Notes: generated by a model from the sequence alone, not told the origin. A DNA stretch of 64,000 nt from Streptomyces capitiformicae (GCF_002214185.1 NZ_CP022161.1:1550001-1614000), one strand, 5' to 3'. Counted from the first letter of the stretch, positions 36,967 to 46,855 are shown. Made by a program: numbers and translations.

Positions 36967-37712
36967 GTGAAGCGGAGGGCGTGGCTGACGCCGGGTGCCG
37001 TCGTGGCGGGCAGCGCGGGCGTCGTGTCGTACGCCGCGGCCGGGCCCCAGGACGGGACGGGCACGTTCCACAGCCGGACCCAGCGGCCGGTGGAGGTGCA
37101 CGACCTGGCGATGACAGGCGACGGCGGACGAACCCTGGCGCGCACCGGCACCGAGCCCTTCTCCCTCGTCGACGTCTCCTGGACCGGCGCCACCACCGAA
37201 CTCGACGGGACGGCGCAGGTGCGGACCCGCAGCGCCGCGACCGGCGAGTGGAGCGGCTGGCGGACTCTGGAAACCGAGGGCACGCGGGAGTCGTCGGAGC
37301 CGCTCTGGGTCGGCCTCGGCGACGGCGCCGAGGCGCGGCTGATCGCCGCCGACGGGGTCGTCGACCGCCGGGGTGCCGAAGGGACTTGAGGTCCATCTGG
37401 TCGACCCCGGGGTGACGGCGGCAGAGGCGCGGTACCGAGGGCTCGACAGCGGGGGCACGAGCAACGGTGGTCCCGGCGCCACGCGCATGAGCAACGCGGC
37501 CTACGCGGCAGACCCATTGACCAGCCCATTGACCAGCCCGGTGGCCAGCCCGGTGGCCGTGCCCCCAGCCCTCTCCCCTCCACCGTCACCCGCCCTCCGA
37601 TCGTCAGCTGTGCCGAGTCCCCGGCCCTGATCCGCGCGCTCATGGCGTACGACATCGAGACGGCCGGGCTCGGCGACCTCGGCCACAACCTCCTCGTGCG
37701 GCCTCACGCAAC
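36967..37712 (+). pseudogene. Decayed secreted PGRP-type N-acetylmuramoyl-L-alanine amidase
   Basis: The N-terminus (MKRRAWLTPGAVVAGSAGVV, signal peptide, then LARTGTEPFSLVDVSWTGA ... SAATGEWSGWRTLETE) matches the leader region of Streptomyces PGRP amidases. At about 37375 the frame shifts: LEVHLVDPGVTAAEAR continues in another frame. A third stretch, TRPPIVSCAESPALIRALMAYD then GLGDLGHNLLV, is the PGRP domain with about 40 residues deleted, including the catalytic zinc histidines. Clearly inactive. Confidence 0.65.
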
Positions 37713-37837
37713 TGGCCACGTCGACGGGCGCCCGCCTTGGCCAACTCGTGACCCCGTAGCCCCCCGGGTTTTCGCCACAAGCACCGACCGGACCGAGCTC
37801 TCAGGCGAAGGGGGGTCGAAGGGGCGCAGCCCCTGGG

Positions 37838-37878
37838 GATGATGGGGTCCCCCCGCTCGAGCGAAGCCGAGAGTGGGG
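37838..37878. repeat. Dispersed hairpin repeat, copy A
   Basis: GGTCCCCCCGCTCGAGCGAA-GCCGAGAGTGGGGAA. The same unit (with CGGTCGAGCGAAGCCGAGACT) is at 43144-43178. It folds as CCCC..CTC / GAG..GGGG. This short repeat is, from memory, common between Streptomyces genes. Confidence 0.65.
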
Positions 37879-37914
37879 AAGGGTAGGGGCGGCGGGGGCG
37901 AGAAAAATCCGAGG

Positions 37915-38343
37915 TCAGCCGGAGGCCATCGCATCGCGGCACAGCAACCGCAGGGACCCGTCACCGGCGAAGCAACGCCGCGCCTCCTCGAAGGGATCCC
38001 ACAGCCGCCCGTCCCAGGTCCGCACCCAGTGCGCCCCCTGCGCCTCGACCCACTCGCCCCCGGCCCACCGCACCACCACTTCACCCCCGTACGCGCCGAA
38101 CCCCCGCAACACCGTCTCCACGGCGGCGTACGGCGTCCCTTCCTGCCGTATCTCCTCGATCATCCGATCCACCCGCCACAGACTCTCCGCCGAGTAGTCG
38201 AGGCGCACCCGCGCCCCCTCCCGCATCATCGCCACGGCATCCGCGGCCCACCGCACGGGCTTGGCCACGTGCCCGGACCGATTCCCGAAGCCGCGCTGAG
38301 AACTGACGGAACTGACGGAACTGAATGTCTGTTGTGCGCTCAC
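37915..38343 (-). CDS. Hypothetical protein
   Basis: 142 residues, GTG start. Not assigned to a family. Residues 1-16 hold a SSVSSVSS repeat from 9-bp direct repeats (about 38299-38326). The rest is mixed alpha/beta: ARVRLDYSAESLWRVDRMIEEIRQEGTPY, then GGEVVVRWAGGEWVEAQGAHWVRTWDGRLWDPFEEARR, with many Trp residues, ending SLRLLCRDAMASG. Streptomyces-like codon use; no signal peptide. Confidence 0.7.
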   Translation of the reverse strand: MSAQQTFSSVSSVSSQRGFGNRSGHVAKPVRWAADAVAMMREGARVRLDYSAESLWRVDRMIEEIRQEGTPYAAVETVLRGFGAYGGEVVVRWAGGEWVEAQGAHWVRTWDGRLWDPFEEARRCFAGDGSLRLLCRDAMASG

Positions 38344-38479
38344 ACTCGGAAGAGCGCCCGCCGCTCAAGGGATGTCACACGATTCCGCCGCGTCCCCGAC
38401 ACCGGTGCAGGACCACCACACCCGCCCCCAGGACACCCACAGGACCCGCTCAGGAAACGAGGTTTACGCCGCAGCCCCG

Positions 38480-39070
38480 CTAACCCCGCCGAGCCCGCCG
38501 CGACACAACCGCCCGCAGCACCCGCCGTCCCTCCGTCGACACACTGAGCGCCTGCCGGACACCCACCGCGCCATGCTCCGCGAGCAGCTCCAACACCACG
38601 ACCTGACGCCGAAGTTCGGCAGAGACGAGGTGGCCCACCCCCTCGGTGCGGCCCTCCCGACAGGCCCCCACGGTCTCGGCGCCCCCCTTGTCCAACGGAT
38701 CGAGCAGCTGATGAATCCGCAGCGCGGCGACGGAACACACCTCCGCCCACTCCCGCAACCCGTCGACGGACCGCTCATCGGGAACGGCATCGAGCATCCG
38801 CCGGGCGAGCACGACGACTTCCCCGTCCTCGCCGGAAGACTCAGCAGAAGACTCAGCGGAACCGGAAGGCGGAGCGGCGGCCTCCAGCTCACCCCGCACC
38901 TTCACCACCCGCTCCCCCCAGTCCACCCCGTCGTCCACCAGACCGGCCCACAGCGGCCGCAGAACCTCGTCGTCGCCCCCGAGAAGCGGCACGCAACGGT
39001 CCAAACAAGCCAACCCGCTTGCCGTCAGACCGCGTTCGTCGGCCTGGGCGATCAGCTCCACCAGGCTCAT
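38480..39070 (-). CDS. Hypothetical helical protein
   Basis: 196 residues, ATG after GGGAGG. Almost entirely helical, acidic: SLVELIAQADERGLTASGLACLDRCVPLLGGDDEVLRPLW, then an SAESSAESSGEDGE linker (about 74-84) and VLARRMLDAVPDERSVDGLREWAEVCS. No recognisable motif. Follows an unknown gene of the same strand at 39124; 54 bp between them, so probably one transcript. Confidence 0.7.
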   Translation of the reverse strand: MSLVELIAQADERGLTASGLACLDRCVPLLGGDDEVLRPLWAGLVDDGVDWGERVVKVRGELEAAAPPSGSAESSAESSGEDGEVVVLARRMLDAVPDERSVDGLREWAEVCSVAALRIHQLLDPLDKGGAETVGACREGRTEGVGHLVSAELRRQVVVLELLAEHGAVGVRQALSVSTEGRRVLRAVVSRRARRG

Positions 39071-39123
39071 CACGCCTCCCTCGATCTCGCTCGAACGTTA
39101 CTGCGTGCGACGGCCCGGCCGTG

Positions 39124-39633
39124 TCACAGAGGCACGACCCCGAGCCGGTCGAGCAACCGGAAGAGGATGTTTTCAGCCAAGGGGTCCGCCGGTCCAGGGT
39201 CCGAGGTCAGTACGTCCACCAACGGCTGCTCGGCGACGACCCGCCCCGCCTCCGCCGCCCAGGAGACGGCCCGCTCGGCGGCGTCACGGGGTTCGAGGAA
39301 GTAGTCCTCGACGTCGCCCCCGAGGTACTCGGCCATGGCTCCCCGCGCGAGACAGGTGGTCCACGCCCCGCTCTCGGGCCCGGCGGCCTCGACGACCACA
39401 CAGTCGCTGCCCATGACGTATCCGAACAACGCGGGCGCCCCGGTCTCCAGGGCAAGGGTGTTCATGTTCCCGACGCCCCGGGCGTCCTCGTCGCCGCTCG
39501 GGTACTCCCACACCTGCCACCCGCCCGCCGCCGACGTACGCAACCGCATGCCTCCGGCCGCCCCGGCCAACGCGTCCAGTTCCGCGAGCGGCCGCTCACT
39601 TCTGCCCACGACGTAGTACCCCCAGTACCCCAT
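39124..39633 (-). CDS. Hypothetical protein
   Basis: 169 residues from the ATG 39633 (GYWGYYVVGRSERPLAELDA); a GTG eight codons earlier is possible. Alpha/beta with PALFGYVMGSDCVVVEAAGPESGAWTTCLA and AEYLGGDVEDYFLEPRDAAERAVSWAAEAG. Looks like a small cytoplasmic Streptomyces-specific family whose function I do not know. Confidence 0.7.
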   Translation of the reverse strand: MGYWGYYVVGRSERPLAELDALAGAAGGMRLRTSAAGGWQVWEYPSGDEDARGVGNMNTLALETGAPALFGYVMGSDCVVVEAAGPESGAWTTCLARGAMAEYLGGDVEDYFLEPRDAAERAVSWAAEAGRVVAEQPLVDVLTSDPGPADPLAENILFRLLDRLGVVPL

Positions 39634-39708
39634 GCCGGGAATACACCACACCCGCACGGCAGTCCGCCCCCGGAATCGCGCAGTCCGCCCGGTCGTGCGG
39701 AGACGGAC

Positions 39709-40518
39709 TCACACCGAAACGGGCTCCGGCGCACGCGGCCCACTCCTGGCCTTGTCGTCCTGCATGCGGGTGAGGGCCAGCACGAAGAGGGCCGCGAAGA
39801 CGGCGGCCACGATCTCCAGCGTGTCCGCGAACAGCATGCGCTCGGCGGCCGACCGGTACTCCTCGACTGTCTCCGCCAAGATGTACGTCCGGTCCCCGAA
39901 CTCCCCCGCGACCAAGCTGAGCAGCCACAGCGTCCACCAGATGTTGACGAGGGCGTGCGACCTGGGCTTGTCCCAAGGGCTGCTCGCGTCCCAGCAGTCG
40001 ATCGCGATCCGGCGTGGGAACCACAGGCTCACGACCGGCACGAACCAGCCCCCGATCGCCCAGCCCCGCTTCTTCCGGTGCCCGAACGGCTGGAACACCT
40101 CGGCGTTGACCCGCACCCGGTGGAACCAGATCAGGAAGACGACGATCGTGGCGATGTAGGTGACCGTCTGGAGGAGACCGGCCAGGACGACGAGCCCGTC
40201 GGCGCGGTCGGAGTCGTCCGCGAGGGCCGCGCTCCAGCCGTCGTCCGCCACGCGGCCCATCACATCGAGGAGCGCGAGGTCCGCCCACACCGAGACCAGG
40301 TCGGCGACGGCGACCGCCCCGAGCAGGATCGCCACCGCCCGCCCGAGCCCCACCGGTGACCGCAGCCAGGCCGGGGGAACCATGGGCATGCCCGCGGCCA
40401 AGGGCGGGGCCTGCGGCAGGGCCCGGCCCACGTCCGGATGCAGATCCTCGGCCTCGCAGGCCCGGCACAGTGCTCCTCCGGGCGCCGACTCGAACTGCCG
40501 GCACCGCGTGCAGGTCAT
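39709..40518 (-). CDS. DUF4328-family membrane protein
   Basis: 269 residues. An N-terminal zinc-finger-like CTRCRQF...ALCRACEAED (two CxxC) is followed by a Pro-rich linker and five to six helices: GRAVAILLGAVAVADLVSVWADL, TYIATIVVFLIWFHRVRVNAEVF, KRGWAIGGWFVPVVSLWFPRRI (the DUF4328 core 'W-x-V-P..WxP'), NIWWTLWLLSLVAG and a last helix IVAAVFAALFVLALTRMQ. Function unknown; integral membrane. Confidence 0.82.
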   Translation of the reverse strand: MTCTRCRQFESAPGGALCRACEAEDLHPDVGRALPQAPPLAAGMPMVPPAWLRSPVGLGRAVAILLGAVAVADLVSVWADLALLDVMGRVADDGWSAALADDSDRADGLVVLAGLLQTVTYIATIVVFLIWFHRVRVNAEVFQPFGHRKKRGWAIGGWFVPVVSLWFPRRIAIDCWDASSPWDKPRSHALVNIWWTLWLLSLVAGEFGDRTYILAETVEEYRSAAERMLFADTLEIVAAVFAALFVLALTRMQDDKARSGPRAPEPVSV

Positions 40519-40645
40519 GAAGGTCCCCCCGTGTGGTCGAATCCGAGCCCGACTCTCCCCAGAACCTCACGCTCGGCAAGCGGAATCAGGCGGAACATAC
40601 GGTGCACCCGCCCCGCGCGTCCACCCGATTCCCCACCCGGGAAGC

Positions 40646-42298
40646 TCAGCTCACCCGCCCCGCCAGCTCCCGGAACTCCGCCCAGGACATCCCCGGCTTC
40701 GCCGGATCCCACAGCTTCTGCGACAGCGCCCGCAGCGGCATGCGCACACCGGCGGCCACCTGCGCCTCGGTCTGTCGGTCGGCGAGGTCGCACCAGACGG
40801 CGAAGACGCCGCCGAGGATCTGGTCGTCGTAACTCGCGGAGACCGCGGTCGTGCCGCGCAGCACCCGTGGGGTCCACGACTCGTAGATGCGCTGCCCGGT
40901 CGGGTAGAAGAACTGGTTCGGCTCGCCGAGGACGTAGTACAGGAACTCGTCGTTGTAGTTGACGACCTGCCGCCCGGCGCTCAGATACTCGACCGGCGGC
41001 CGGGCCCCGATCTCCTTACCGGTCCAGTACGCGACCTGGATCGCCTTGTCCGCCTGGACCGACCCGCCCCGGAAGAACCCGTCGTTCCAGGCCCGCACGG
41101 TCCGGTCGTGGCCCCGCATCACCGCGGCCCGGTCGTTCAGCCAGCCGGTCGCCAGGTCCTCGACGGTCGCGCCGGCGCCGTACTTCTGCCGCGCGGCGGC
41201 GGCCAGCTGCGGATACGACGCCTCGGGGTTCGACACCATCAGCGCCCGGTACTCGTCGGCGCCGAGGTGCCAGTAGCGGCCGTCGAACAGCTCGGCGTAC
41301 TCGTTCAGCAGGTCGTCGACGACCTCGGCGGCCTGCGGCTTGGAGATGTCGACGGCCCCGCGCGCGGCCACGCCCTGCGCGTTCACCAGCTGCAACCCCG
41401 GGTTGCCGGCGATCACCGCCCCCAGATGTCCGGGCGAGTCGATCTCGGGTACGACCTCGATGTGCCGGCTCTCCGCGAGGGCCAGGATGTCCTTCACCTG
41501 GGCCTTGGTCAGATGCTGCTGCGACACCACCTCGGGGTGGCTCGTGGACTCGATGCGGAAGCCCTGGTCGTCGGAGAAGTGCAGGCCGAGCTGGTTGTAC
41601 TTCAGGTCGCCCAGCTCGCGTATGCGGTCCTCGATCCAGCCCGCCGTGAAGTGCTTGCGGGCGATGTCGAGCATGAACCCGCGCTGCGGCTTGGCCGGCT
41701 CGTCCCGTACGACACCCTCCGGCGCCGTACCGCCGCCGCGCACCTCCTGCTTCAGGGTGCGGGTCCCGTAGAAGACGCCCGCCTCGGTGGGCGCGGCTAT
41801 CCGCACCCGGCCGTCCTTCACCGTCAGCGTGTACGCCTCCGACCCGGACCGCCCCGACCCGGTGAGCGCCAGCTCGACGTCCCCGTCCCGGGGCGCCACC
41901 TCGCCGGCGTACGCCAGGCCCAGCTCCTCAGCGGTCAGCCGTCCCTCGTCGGCCAGCGCCTTGTTCCCGACGACGACCCTGGCCCCGTCGGAGGGCTTCC
42001 AGCCGGGGCCCCGGGCGGCCTCGTGCTGCCGTACGGCCGGAATGGTCTGCGGCTTCCGCGACAGCGGGTACGTGCGCGAGGGCGACGGAGACGGGGAGGG
42101 GGAACCTGCGGAGTCCCTCACGTAGGACCGCGACTCCGACGGCTGCGACCCGCTCGGCGCCCGGGTGTCACCGCCCGGCCAGACGGTCACGGCCACGGCG
42201 ACCGCCCCACCCGCGAGGGCGACACCCGTGCCGAGAAGCAACCCCTTCGAGGTGATCGCCGTCTTCCCACGGGGCGCCCGGCGCCGCCCACGGTTCAC
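40646..42298 (-). CDS. Beta-N-acetylhexosaminidase, GH20
   Basis: 550 residues from the GTG 42298 (GGGAG 7 nt upstream); a GTG 11 codons earlier lacks a good site. A signal-anchor/secretion helix (KGLLLGTGVALAGGAVAVAVTV), a Ser/Pro linker, the GH20b domain, then the (beta/alpha)8 GH20 barrel: RGFMLDIARKHFTAGWIEDR, YNQLGLHFSDDQGFR, VVPEIDSPGHLGA and YWHLGADEY with the catalytic Asp348-Glu349 pair. Removes terminal GlcNAc from chitooligosaccharides or wall fragments outside the cell. No DasR-type site was seen upstream. Confidence 0.93.
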   Translation of the reverse strand: MNRGRRRAPRGKTAITSKGLLLGTGVALAGGAVAVAVTVWPGGDTRAPSGSQPSESRSYVRDSAGSPSPSPSPSRTYPLSRKPQTIPAVRQHEAARGPGWKPSDGARVVVGNKALADEGRLTAEELGLAYAGEVAPRDGDVELALTGSGRSGSEAYTLTVKDGRVRIAAPTEAGVFYGTRTLKQEVRGGGTAPEGVVRDEPAKPQRGFMLDIARKHFTAGWIEDRIRELGDLKYNQLGLHFSDDQGFRIESTSHPEVVSQQHLTKAQVKDILALAESRHIEVVPEIDSPGHLGAVIAGNPGLQLVNAQGVAARGAVDISKPQAAEVVDDLLNEYAELFDGRYWHLGADEYRALMVSNPEASYPQLAAAARQKYGAGATVEDLATGWLNDRAAVMRGHDRTVRAWNDGFFRGGSVQADKAIQVAYWTGKEIGARPPVEYLSAGRQVVNYNDEFLYYVLGEPNQFFYPTGQRIYESWTPRVLRGTTAVSASYDDQILGGVFAVWCDLADRQTEAQVAAGVRMPLRALSQKLWDPAKPGMSWAEFRELAGRVS

Positions 42299-42471
42299 GA
42301 GGCGCTCCCGGCCCCGGTCAGCATCCGCCACATCTCAAGCACCCTTCCTCGCGTCCCCTGCTCTCCCGCACCCCCCTCTTCGAACTTACGACGTCCCACC
42401 GCCCGCCCCGTCCACCACAGGTGCCGAAACTCTCCCGTTCGGGTGAATTTCGGGCATCGAACAGACAGCAC

Positions 42472-43101
42472 ATGACCCGCCTCGATAACGTGGTAACCCC
42501 TCTCGCACCACCCGCCTTGCCTACCCCTACGCACCGCCGAGGACCCACGCTGCCTCCGCACCGTCTCCCGCACCTCCCCGGCCAGGTCGCCATACCGGAG
42601 CAGGTCCGCACCCCGAACGCCACGGCCCTGGAGCACTTCAACCACGCCCCCGCCGAGGCCGTCGAACAGACCCTCCTCACCTGCCTCCGCAGCCTCCGCT
42701 GGTCCCACCGCCTCACGGCCCACCGCCCCTACCCCGACCTCGACGCCCTACTCGCCGCCTCCGACGAGGCCGCGTACGACCTGACGCCCGCCGACCTGGC
42801 CGAGGCCCTCGCCGGCGAATCCCTCCCGGCCCTCCCGGCGGACACCTACGAAGTGGCCCACACAGCCCTGAACGCCGCCCACGCCGCCTACGAGGCCCGC
42901 TTCGGCCACGTATTCGTGATCGCCGTGGACGACGTCCCTCCGTCCGAACTCCTCGACCGGGCCCTGGAGGGCATCAGGTCACGATTGGCGAACGACCCCG
43001 AGGAGGAGCGAACAGTGGCGGCGGAGCAACTACGCCGCCTGGCCAGAGAACGTCTGACCAGCCTGCTGGGTACCTTTTCAGCCGCGGATCAACACCACTG
43101 A
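42472..43101 (+). CDS. OHCU decarboxylase (uric acid catabolism), UraD-like
   Basis: 209 residues from the ATG 42472 (a GTG at 42421 is possible). TALEHFNHAPAEAVEQTLLTCLRSLRWSHRLTAHRPYPDLDALLAASDEA, then YEARFGHVFVIAV and SRLANDPEEER, which are the hallmarks of 2-oxo-4-hydroxy-4-carboxy-5-ureidoimidazoline decarboxylase in the actinobacterial form. It would make (S)-allantoin from OHCU. The N-terminal 45 residues are Pro-rich and probably flexible. No other urate genes are adjacent, so a stand-alone paralogue with shifted function is possible. Confidence 0.75.
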   Translation: MTRLDNVVTPLAPPALPTPTHRRGPTLPPHRLPHLPGQVAIPEQVRTPNATALEHFNHAPAEAVEQTLLTCLRSLRWSHRLTAHRPYPDLDALLAASDEAAYDLTPADLAEALAGESLPALPADTYEVAHTALNAAHAAYEARFGHVFVIAVDDVPPSELLDRALEGIRSRLANDPEEERTVAAEQLRRLARERLTSLLGTFSAADQHH

Positions 43102-43178
43102 AGGGGCGCGGGGCTGTGACATCTGCGGCTCCGCCGCGATGGGGGTCCCCCCGGTCGAGCGAAGCCGAGACTGGGGGA
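43102..43178. repeat. Dispersed intergenic repeats, composite copy
   Basis: AAGGGGCGCGGGGCTGTGACATCTGCGGCTCCGCCGC (43101-43137, given in parts: AAGGGGCGCGGGGCTGTGAC and ATCTGCGGCTCCGCC) matches 15171-15230 inverted. It is fused to GGTCCCCCCGGTCGAGCGAA-GCCGAGACTGGGGG, the same unit as 37838-37878. Hairpins in both halves could terminate the preceding gene. Confidence 0.65.
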
Positions 43179-43417
43179 GCGACCAGCCACAACGAACCCG
43201 CACCCGGCAACGAACCAGGCACCCCCACCCCAGTAGCCGCCCCGCACTAGCCCTTACGCGCACCTTTGCATGCCAGTTTGATCACACCCCCATACCCGGC
43301 TTAAGCCAAGCGCAGCGACGTGGCTACCATGGCCGGGGCCGGTGGACCGTACCCGGCCGGGTCAGACCGACACAGAAAGCCGGCCGGCCCCAATCCCCGC
43401 TCCCGGAGGGTTCTTCC
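43179..43417. promoter_or_regulatory. Promoter region of the sdh operon
   Basis: About 240 bp between the repeat and sdhC. No clear -35/-10 pair could be assigned with confidence. CACCTTTGCATGCC and a GCTTAAGC palindrome (about 43298-43305) are the least GC-rich parts and the best candidates. GGAGGG precedes the sdhC start. Confidence 0.35.
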
Positions 43418-43798
43418 GTGCCGGCTGGAACGCTGTACCGCGGCCGGGAAGGAATGTGGTCCTGGGTGGCTCACCGAGTCACCGGCGTCCTCATCTTCTT
43501 CTTCCTGTTCGTACACGTGCTGGACACCGCTCTCGTCCGTGTCTCCCCCGAGGCCTACGACAACGTCGTGGCCACGTACAAGACGCCGATCGTCGCTCTG
43601 CTGGAGTACGGCCTCGTGGCCGCCATCCTCTTCCATGCGCTGAACGGCCTTCGGGTCATCGCCGTCGACTTCTGGTCGAACGGCCCGCGCCACCAGAAGA
43701 CGATGCTCTGGGCCGTCGTCGGCGTCTGGGTCGTGCTGATGGCCGGGGCTCTGTACCCCGTCCTCGGCCACGCCGCTCGTGAAGTCTTCGGGGGATGA
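43418..43798 (+). CDS. sdhC: Succinate dehydrogenase cytochrome b556 subunit
   Basis: 126 residues, GTG start after GGAGGG. Three membrane helices: WVAHRVTGVLIFFFLFVHVLDTALV (with haem-ligand-type His in the first), ALLEYGLVAAILFHALNGLRVIAVDFW and MLWAVVGVWVVLMAGALYPVL. HxxxGxR-type segment FHALNGLRV is typical. Anchors the SdhAB catalytic part to the membrane and passes electrons to menaquinone. First gene of sdhCDAB; overlaps sdhD. Confidence 0.92.
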   Translation: MPAGTLYRGREGMWSWVAHRVTGVLIFFFLFVHVLDTALVRVSPEAYDNVVATYKTPIVALLEYGLVAAILFHALNGLRVIAVDFWSNGPRHQKTMLWAVVGVWVVLMAGALYPVLGHAAREVFGG

Positions 43799-43803
43799 TG
43801 CAG

Positions 43804-44295
43804 ATGTCCACCACTGAAACCACCGCATCCGGCATCGGCCCCGTGGAGGGCGCCGGCGAGCTGTCGGGCTACAGCCCCGAGAACCCGGCTCCGCTCATCG
43901 AGCCGCCGCGCAAGCGGACGAAGAAGACCCCGAAGGCGACCCGCGGCAACTTCGAGATGGTCGCGTGGCTGTTCATGCGACTGTCCGGCATCGTCCTGGT
44001 CGTCCTGGTCATCGGCCACCTGCTCATCCAGCTCGTCCTCGACGGCGGCGTCTCCAAGATCGGCTTCGCGTTCGTCGCGGGCCGCTGGGCGTCCCCGTTC
44101 TGGCAGGTCTGGGACCTGCTGATGCTGTGGCTCGCGATGCTGCACGGCGCCAACGGCCTGCGCACGGTCATCAACGACTACGCGGAGCGCGCGAGCACCC
44201 GGCTGTGGCTCAAGGGCCTGCTCTACACCGCCACGGTGTTCACCATCCTGCTGGGCACGCTGGTGATCTTCACCTTCGACCCGAACATCCGCTAG
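43804..44295 (+). CDS. sdhD: Succinate dehydrogenase hydrophobic membrane anchor
   Basis: 163 residues from the ATG 43804, 8 nt after GGGGGA; ATGs at 43795 and 43798 are also in frame and overlap the sdhC stop. A polar N-terminal 45 residues (Pro/Lys-rich: [15 protein letters not shown]) precede three helices: [52 protein letters not shown] (LHGxNGLR haem/quinone motif) and [20 protein letters not shown]. Pairs with SdhC. Confidence 0.92.
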   Translation: MSTTETTASGIGPVEGAGELSGYSPENPAPLIEPPRKRTKKTPKATRGNFEMVAWLFMRLSGIVLVVLVIGHLLIQLVLDGGVSKIGFAFVAGRWASPFWQVWDLLMLWLAMLHGANGLRTVINDYAERASTRLWLKGLLYTATVFTILLGTLVIFTFDPNIR

Positions 44296-44314
44296 GCACG
44301 GGGTTGCGAGAATC

Positions 44315-46069
44315 ATGAAGATCCACAAGTACGACACCGTCATCGTCGGCGCCGGTGGCGCCGGTATGCGCGCGGCCATCGAGTCCACGAAGCGCAGCCG
44401 TACCGCCGTGCTGACCAAGCTGTACCCCACCCGCTCCCACACGGGCGCCGCGCAGGGCGGCATGGCCGCCGCGCTGGCCAACGTGGAGGAGGACAACTGG
44501 GAGTGGCACACCTTCGACACGGTCAAGGGCGGTGACTACCTGGTCGACCAGGACGCCGCCGAGATCCTGGCGAAGGAGGCCATCGACTCCGTCCTCGACC
44601 TGGAGAAGATGGGCCTGCCGTTCAACCGCACGCCGAACGGCACGATCGACCAGCGCCGCTTCGGCGGTCACTCCCGTAACCACGGTGAGGCCCCGGTCCG
44701 CCGGTCCTGCTACGCGGCCGACCGCACCGGCCACATGATCCTCCAGACGCTGTACCAGAACTGCGTCAAGCACGGCGTGGAGTTCTTCAACGAGTTCTAC
44801 GTCCTGGACCAGCTGATCACCGAGGTCGACGGCATCAAGAAGTCGGCGGGCGTCGTCGCGTACGAACTCGCCACCGGTGAGATCCACGTCTTCCAGGCGA
44901 AGGCCGTGATCTACGCGTCCGGCGGCTGCGGCAAGTTCTTCAAGGTGACGTCGAACGCGCACACGCTGACCGGTGACGGCCAGGCCGCCGTCTACCGTCG
45001 CGGGCTGCCGCTGGAGGACATGGAGTTCTTCCAGTTCCACCCGACCGGCATCTGGCGCATGGGCATCCTGCTGACGGAGGGCGCCCGTGGTGAGGGCGGC
45101 ATCCTCCGCAACAAGGACGGCGAGCGCTTCATGGAGAAGTACGCGCCGGTCATGAAGGACCTGGCGTCGCGAGACGTCGTGTCCCGCTCCATCTACACGG
45201 AGATCCGCGAGGGCCGCGGCTGCGGTCCCGAGGGCGACCACGTCTACCTGGACCTGACGCACCTCCCGCCGGAGCAGCTGGACGCCAAGCTCCCGGACAT
45301 CACCGAGTTCGCGCGGACGTACCTCGGCATCGAGCCCTACACGGACCCGATCCCGATCCAGCCGACCGCGCACTACGCCATGGGTGGCATCCCGACCAAT
45401 GTCGAGGGTGAGGTCCTGGCCGACAACACCACCGTCGTCCCGGGTCTGTACGCCGCCGGTGAGGTCGCCTGTGTCTCCGTGCACGGCGCCAACCGCCTGG
45501 GGACGAACTCGCTCCTGGACATCAACGTGTTCGGGCGCCGCGCCGGCATCGCCGCCGCCGAGTACTCCCAGAAGGCCGACTTCGTCGAGCTGCCGGAGAA
45601 CCCGGAGTCCCTGGTCGTCGAGCAGATCGAGCGGCTGCGCAACTCCACGGGCAACGAGCGCGTGGCGGACCTCCGTCGTGAGCTGCAGGAGACCATGGAC
45701 GCCAACGTCATGGTGTTCCGCACCGAGCAGACGATCAAGACGGCCGTCGAGAAGATCACCGAGCTGCGCGAGCGCTACAAGAACGTGGCGATCCAGGACA
45801 AGGGCAAGCGGTTCAACACCGACCTGCTCGAGGCCATCGAGCTGGGCAACCTGCTCGACCTGGCCGAGGTCATGGCCGTCTCCGCGCTGGCCCGCAAGGA
45901 GTCCCGCGGCGGTCACTACCGCGAGGACTACCCGAACCGCGACGACGTCAACTTCATGCGTCACACCATGGCGTACCGCGAGGTCGGCGACGACGGCTCC
46001 GAGACCGTCCGCCTCGACTACAAGCCGGTCGTCCAGACCCGCTACCAGCCGATGGAGCGTAAGTACTGA
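44315..46069 (+). CDS. sdhA: Succinate dehydrogenase flavoprotein subunit
   Basis: 584 residues, normal length. [20 protein letters not shown] binds FAD, and [10 protein letters not shown] contains His42, the expected covalent-FAD histidine. Substrate/active-site segments: [52 protein letters not shown] (catalytic Arg) and [10 protein letters not shown]. Oxidises succinate to fumarate in the TCA cycle and passes electrons to SdhB. Its TGA overlaps the sdhB ATG by one base. Confidence 0.97.
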   Translation: MKIHKYDTVIVGAGGAGMRAAIESTKRSRTAVLTKLYPTRSHTGAAQGGMAAALANVEEDNWEWHTFDTVKGGDYLVDQDAAEILAKEAIDSVLDLEKMGLPFNRTPNGTIDQRRFGGHSRNHGEAPVRRSCYAADRTGHMILQTLYQNCVKHGVEFFNEFYVLDQLITEVDGIKKSAGVVAYELATGEIHVFQAKAVIYASGGCGKFFKVTSNAHTLTGDGQAAVYRRGLPLEDMEFFQFHPTGIWRMGILLTEGARGEGGILRNKDGERFMEKYAPVMKDLASRDVVSRSIYTEIREGRGCGPEGDHVYLDLTHLPPEQLDAKLPDITEFARTYLGIEPYTDPIPIQPTAHYAMGGIPTNVEGEVLADNTTVVPGLYAAGEVACVSVHGANRLGTNSLLDINVFGRRAGIAAAEYSQKADFVELPENPESLVVEQIERLRNSTGNERVADLRRELQETMDANVMVFRTEQTIKTAVEKITELRERYKNVAIQDKGKRFNTDLLEAIELGNLLDLAEVMAVSALARKESRGGHYREDYPNRDDVNFMRHTMAYREVGDDGSETVRLDYKPVVQTRYQPMERKY

Positions 46070-46839
46070 TGGCTACCCCTGTTCTGGACAAGGCCGAGAC
46101 CCCTGATGCGTCGTCTCCGGCCTCTCCGTACATCACCGTCACGTTCCGCGTGCGCCGGTTCAACCCGGAGGTCGCGGCCGAGGCGACCTGGGAAGACTTC
46201 CAGCTGGAGATCGACCCCAAGGAGCGCGTCCTCGACGGTCTGCACAAGATCAAGTGGGACGTCGACGGCACGCTGACGTTCCGCCGCTCCTGCGCCCACG
46301 GCATCTGCGGCTCGGACGCGATGAGGATCAACGGCAAGAACCGCCTTGCCTGCAAGACCCTCATCAAGGACATCAACCCCGAGAAGCCGATCACGATCGA
46401 GCCCATAAAGGGCCTCACGGTCCTCAAGGACCTGGTCGTGGACATGGAGCCGTTCTTCCAGGCGTACCGGGACGTGATGCCCTTCCTGATCACGAAGGAC
46501 ACCAACGAGCCGACGCGCGAGCGCTTCCAGACCGCCGAGGACCGCGAGCGCTTCGACGACACGACCAAGTGCATCCTGTGCGCGGCGTGCACGTCCTCGT
46601 GCCCGGTGTTCTGGAACGACGGCCAGTACTTCGGGCCGGCCGCGATCGTGAACGCCCACCGCTTCATCTTCGACTCGCGTGACGAGGCCGGTGAGCAGCG
46701 CCTGGAGATCCTCAACGACAAGGACGGCGTGTGGCGTTGCCGCACGACCTTCAACTGCACGGACGCCTGCCCGCGCGGTATCGAGGTCACCAAGGCGATC
46801 CAGGAGGTGAAGCGGGCGCTGATCACGCGCCGCTTCTGA
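46069..46839 (+). CDS. sdhB: Succinate dehydrogenase iron-sulfur subunit
   Basis: 256 residues. [2Fe-2S] ligands Cys75, Cys80, Asp83 and Cys95 (RRSCAHGICGSDAMRINGK...). CILCAACTSSCPVFW and CRTTFNCTDACPRG supply the [4Fe-4S] and [3Fe-4S] clusters. Transfers electrons from SdhA to the membrane quinone site. Last gene of the operon, followed at 17 bp by a 19-bp perfect terminator. Confidence 0.97.
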   Translation: MATPVLDKAETPDASSPASPYITVTFRVRRFNPEVAAEATWEDFQLEIDPKERVLDGLHKIKWDVDGTLTFRRSCAHGICGSDAMRINGKNRLACKTLIKDINPEKPITIEPIKGLTVLKDLVVDMEPFFQAYRDVMPFLITKDTNEPTRERFQTAEDRERFDDTTKCILCAACTSSCPVFWNDGQYFGPAAIVNAHRFIFDSRDEAGEQRLEILNDKDGVWRCRTTFNCTDACPRGIEVTKAIQEVKRALITRRF

Positions 46840-46855
46840 TCTTCTGTTCCGTACG

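Noticed and set aside
42421..43101. Hypothetical antisense genes over the OHCU decarboxylase gene
   Set aside because: The plus-strand frame has the conserved decarboxylase motifs and normal third-position G/C.
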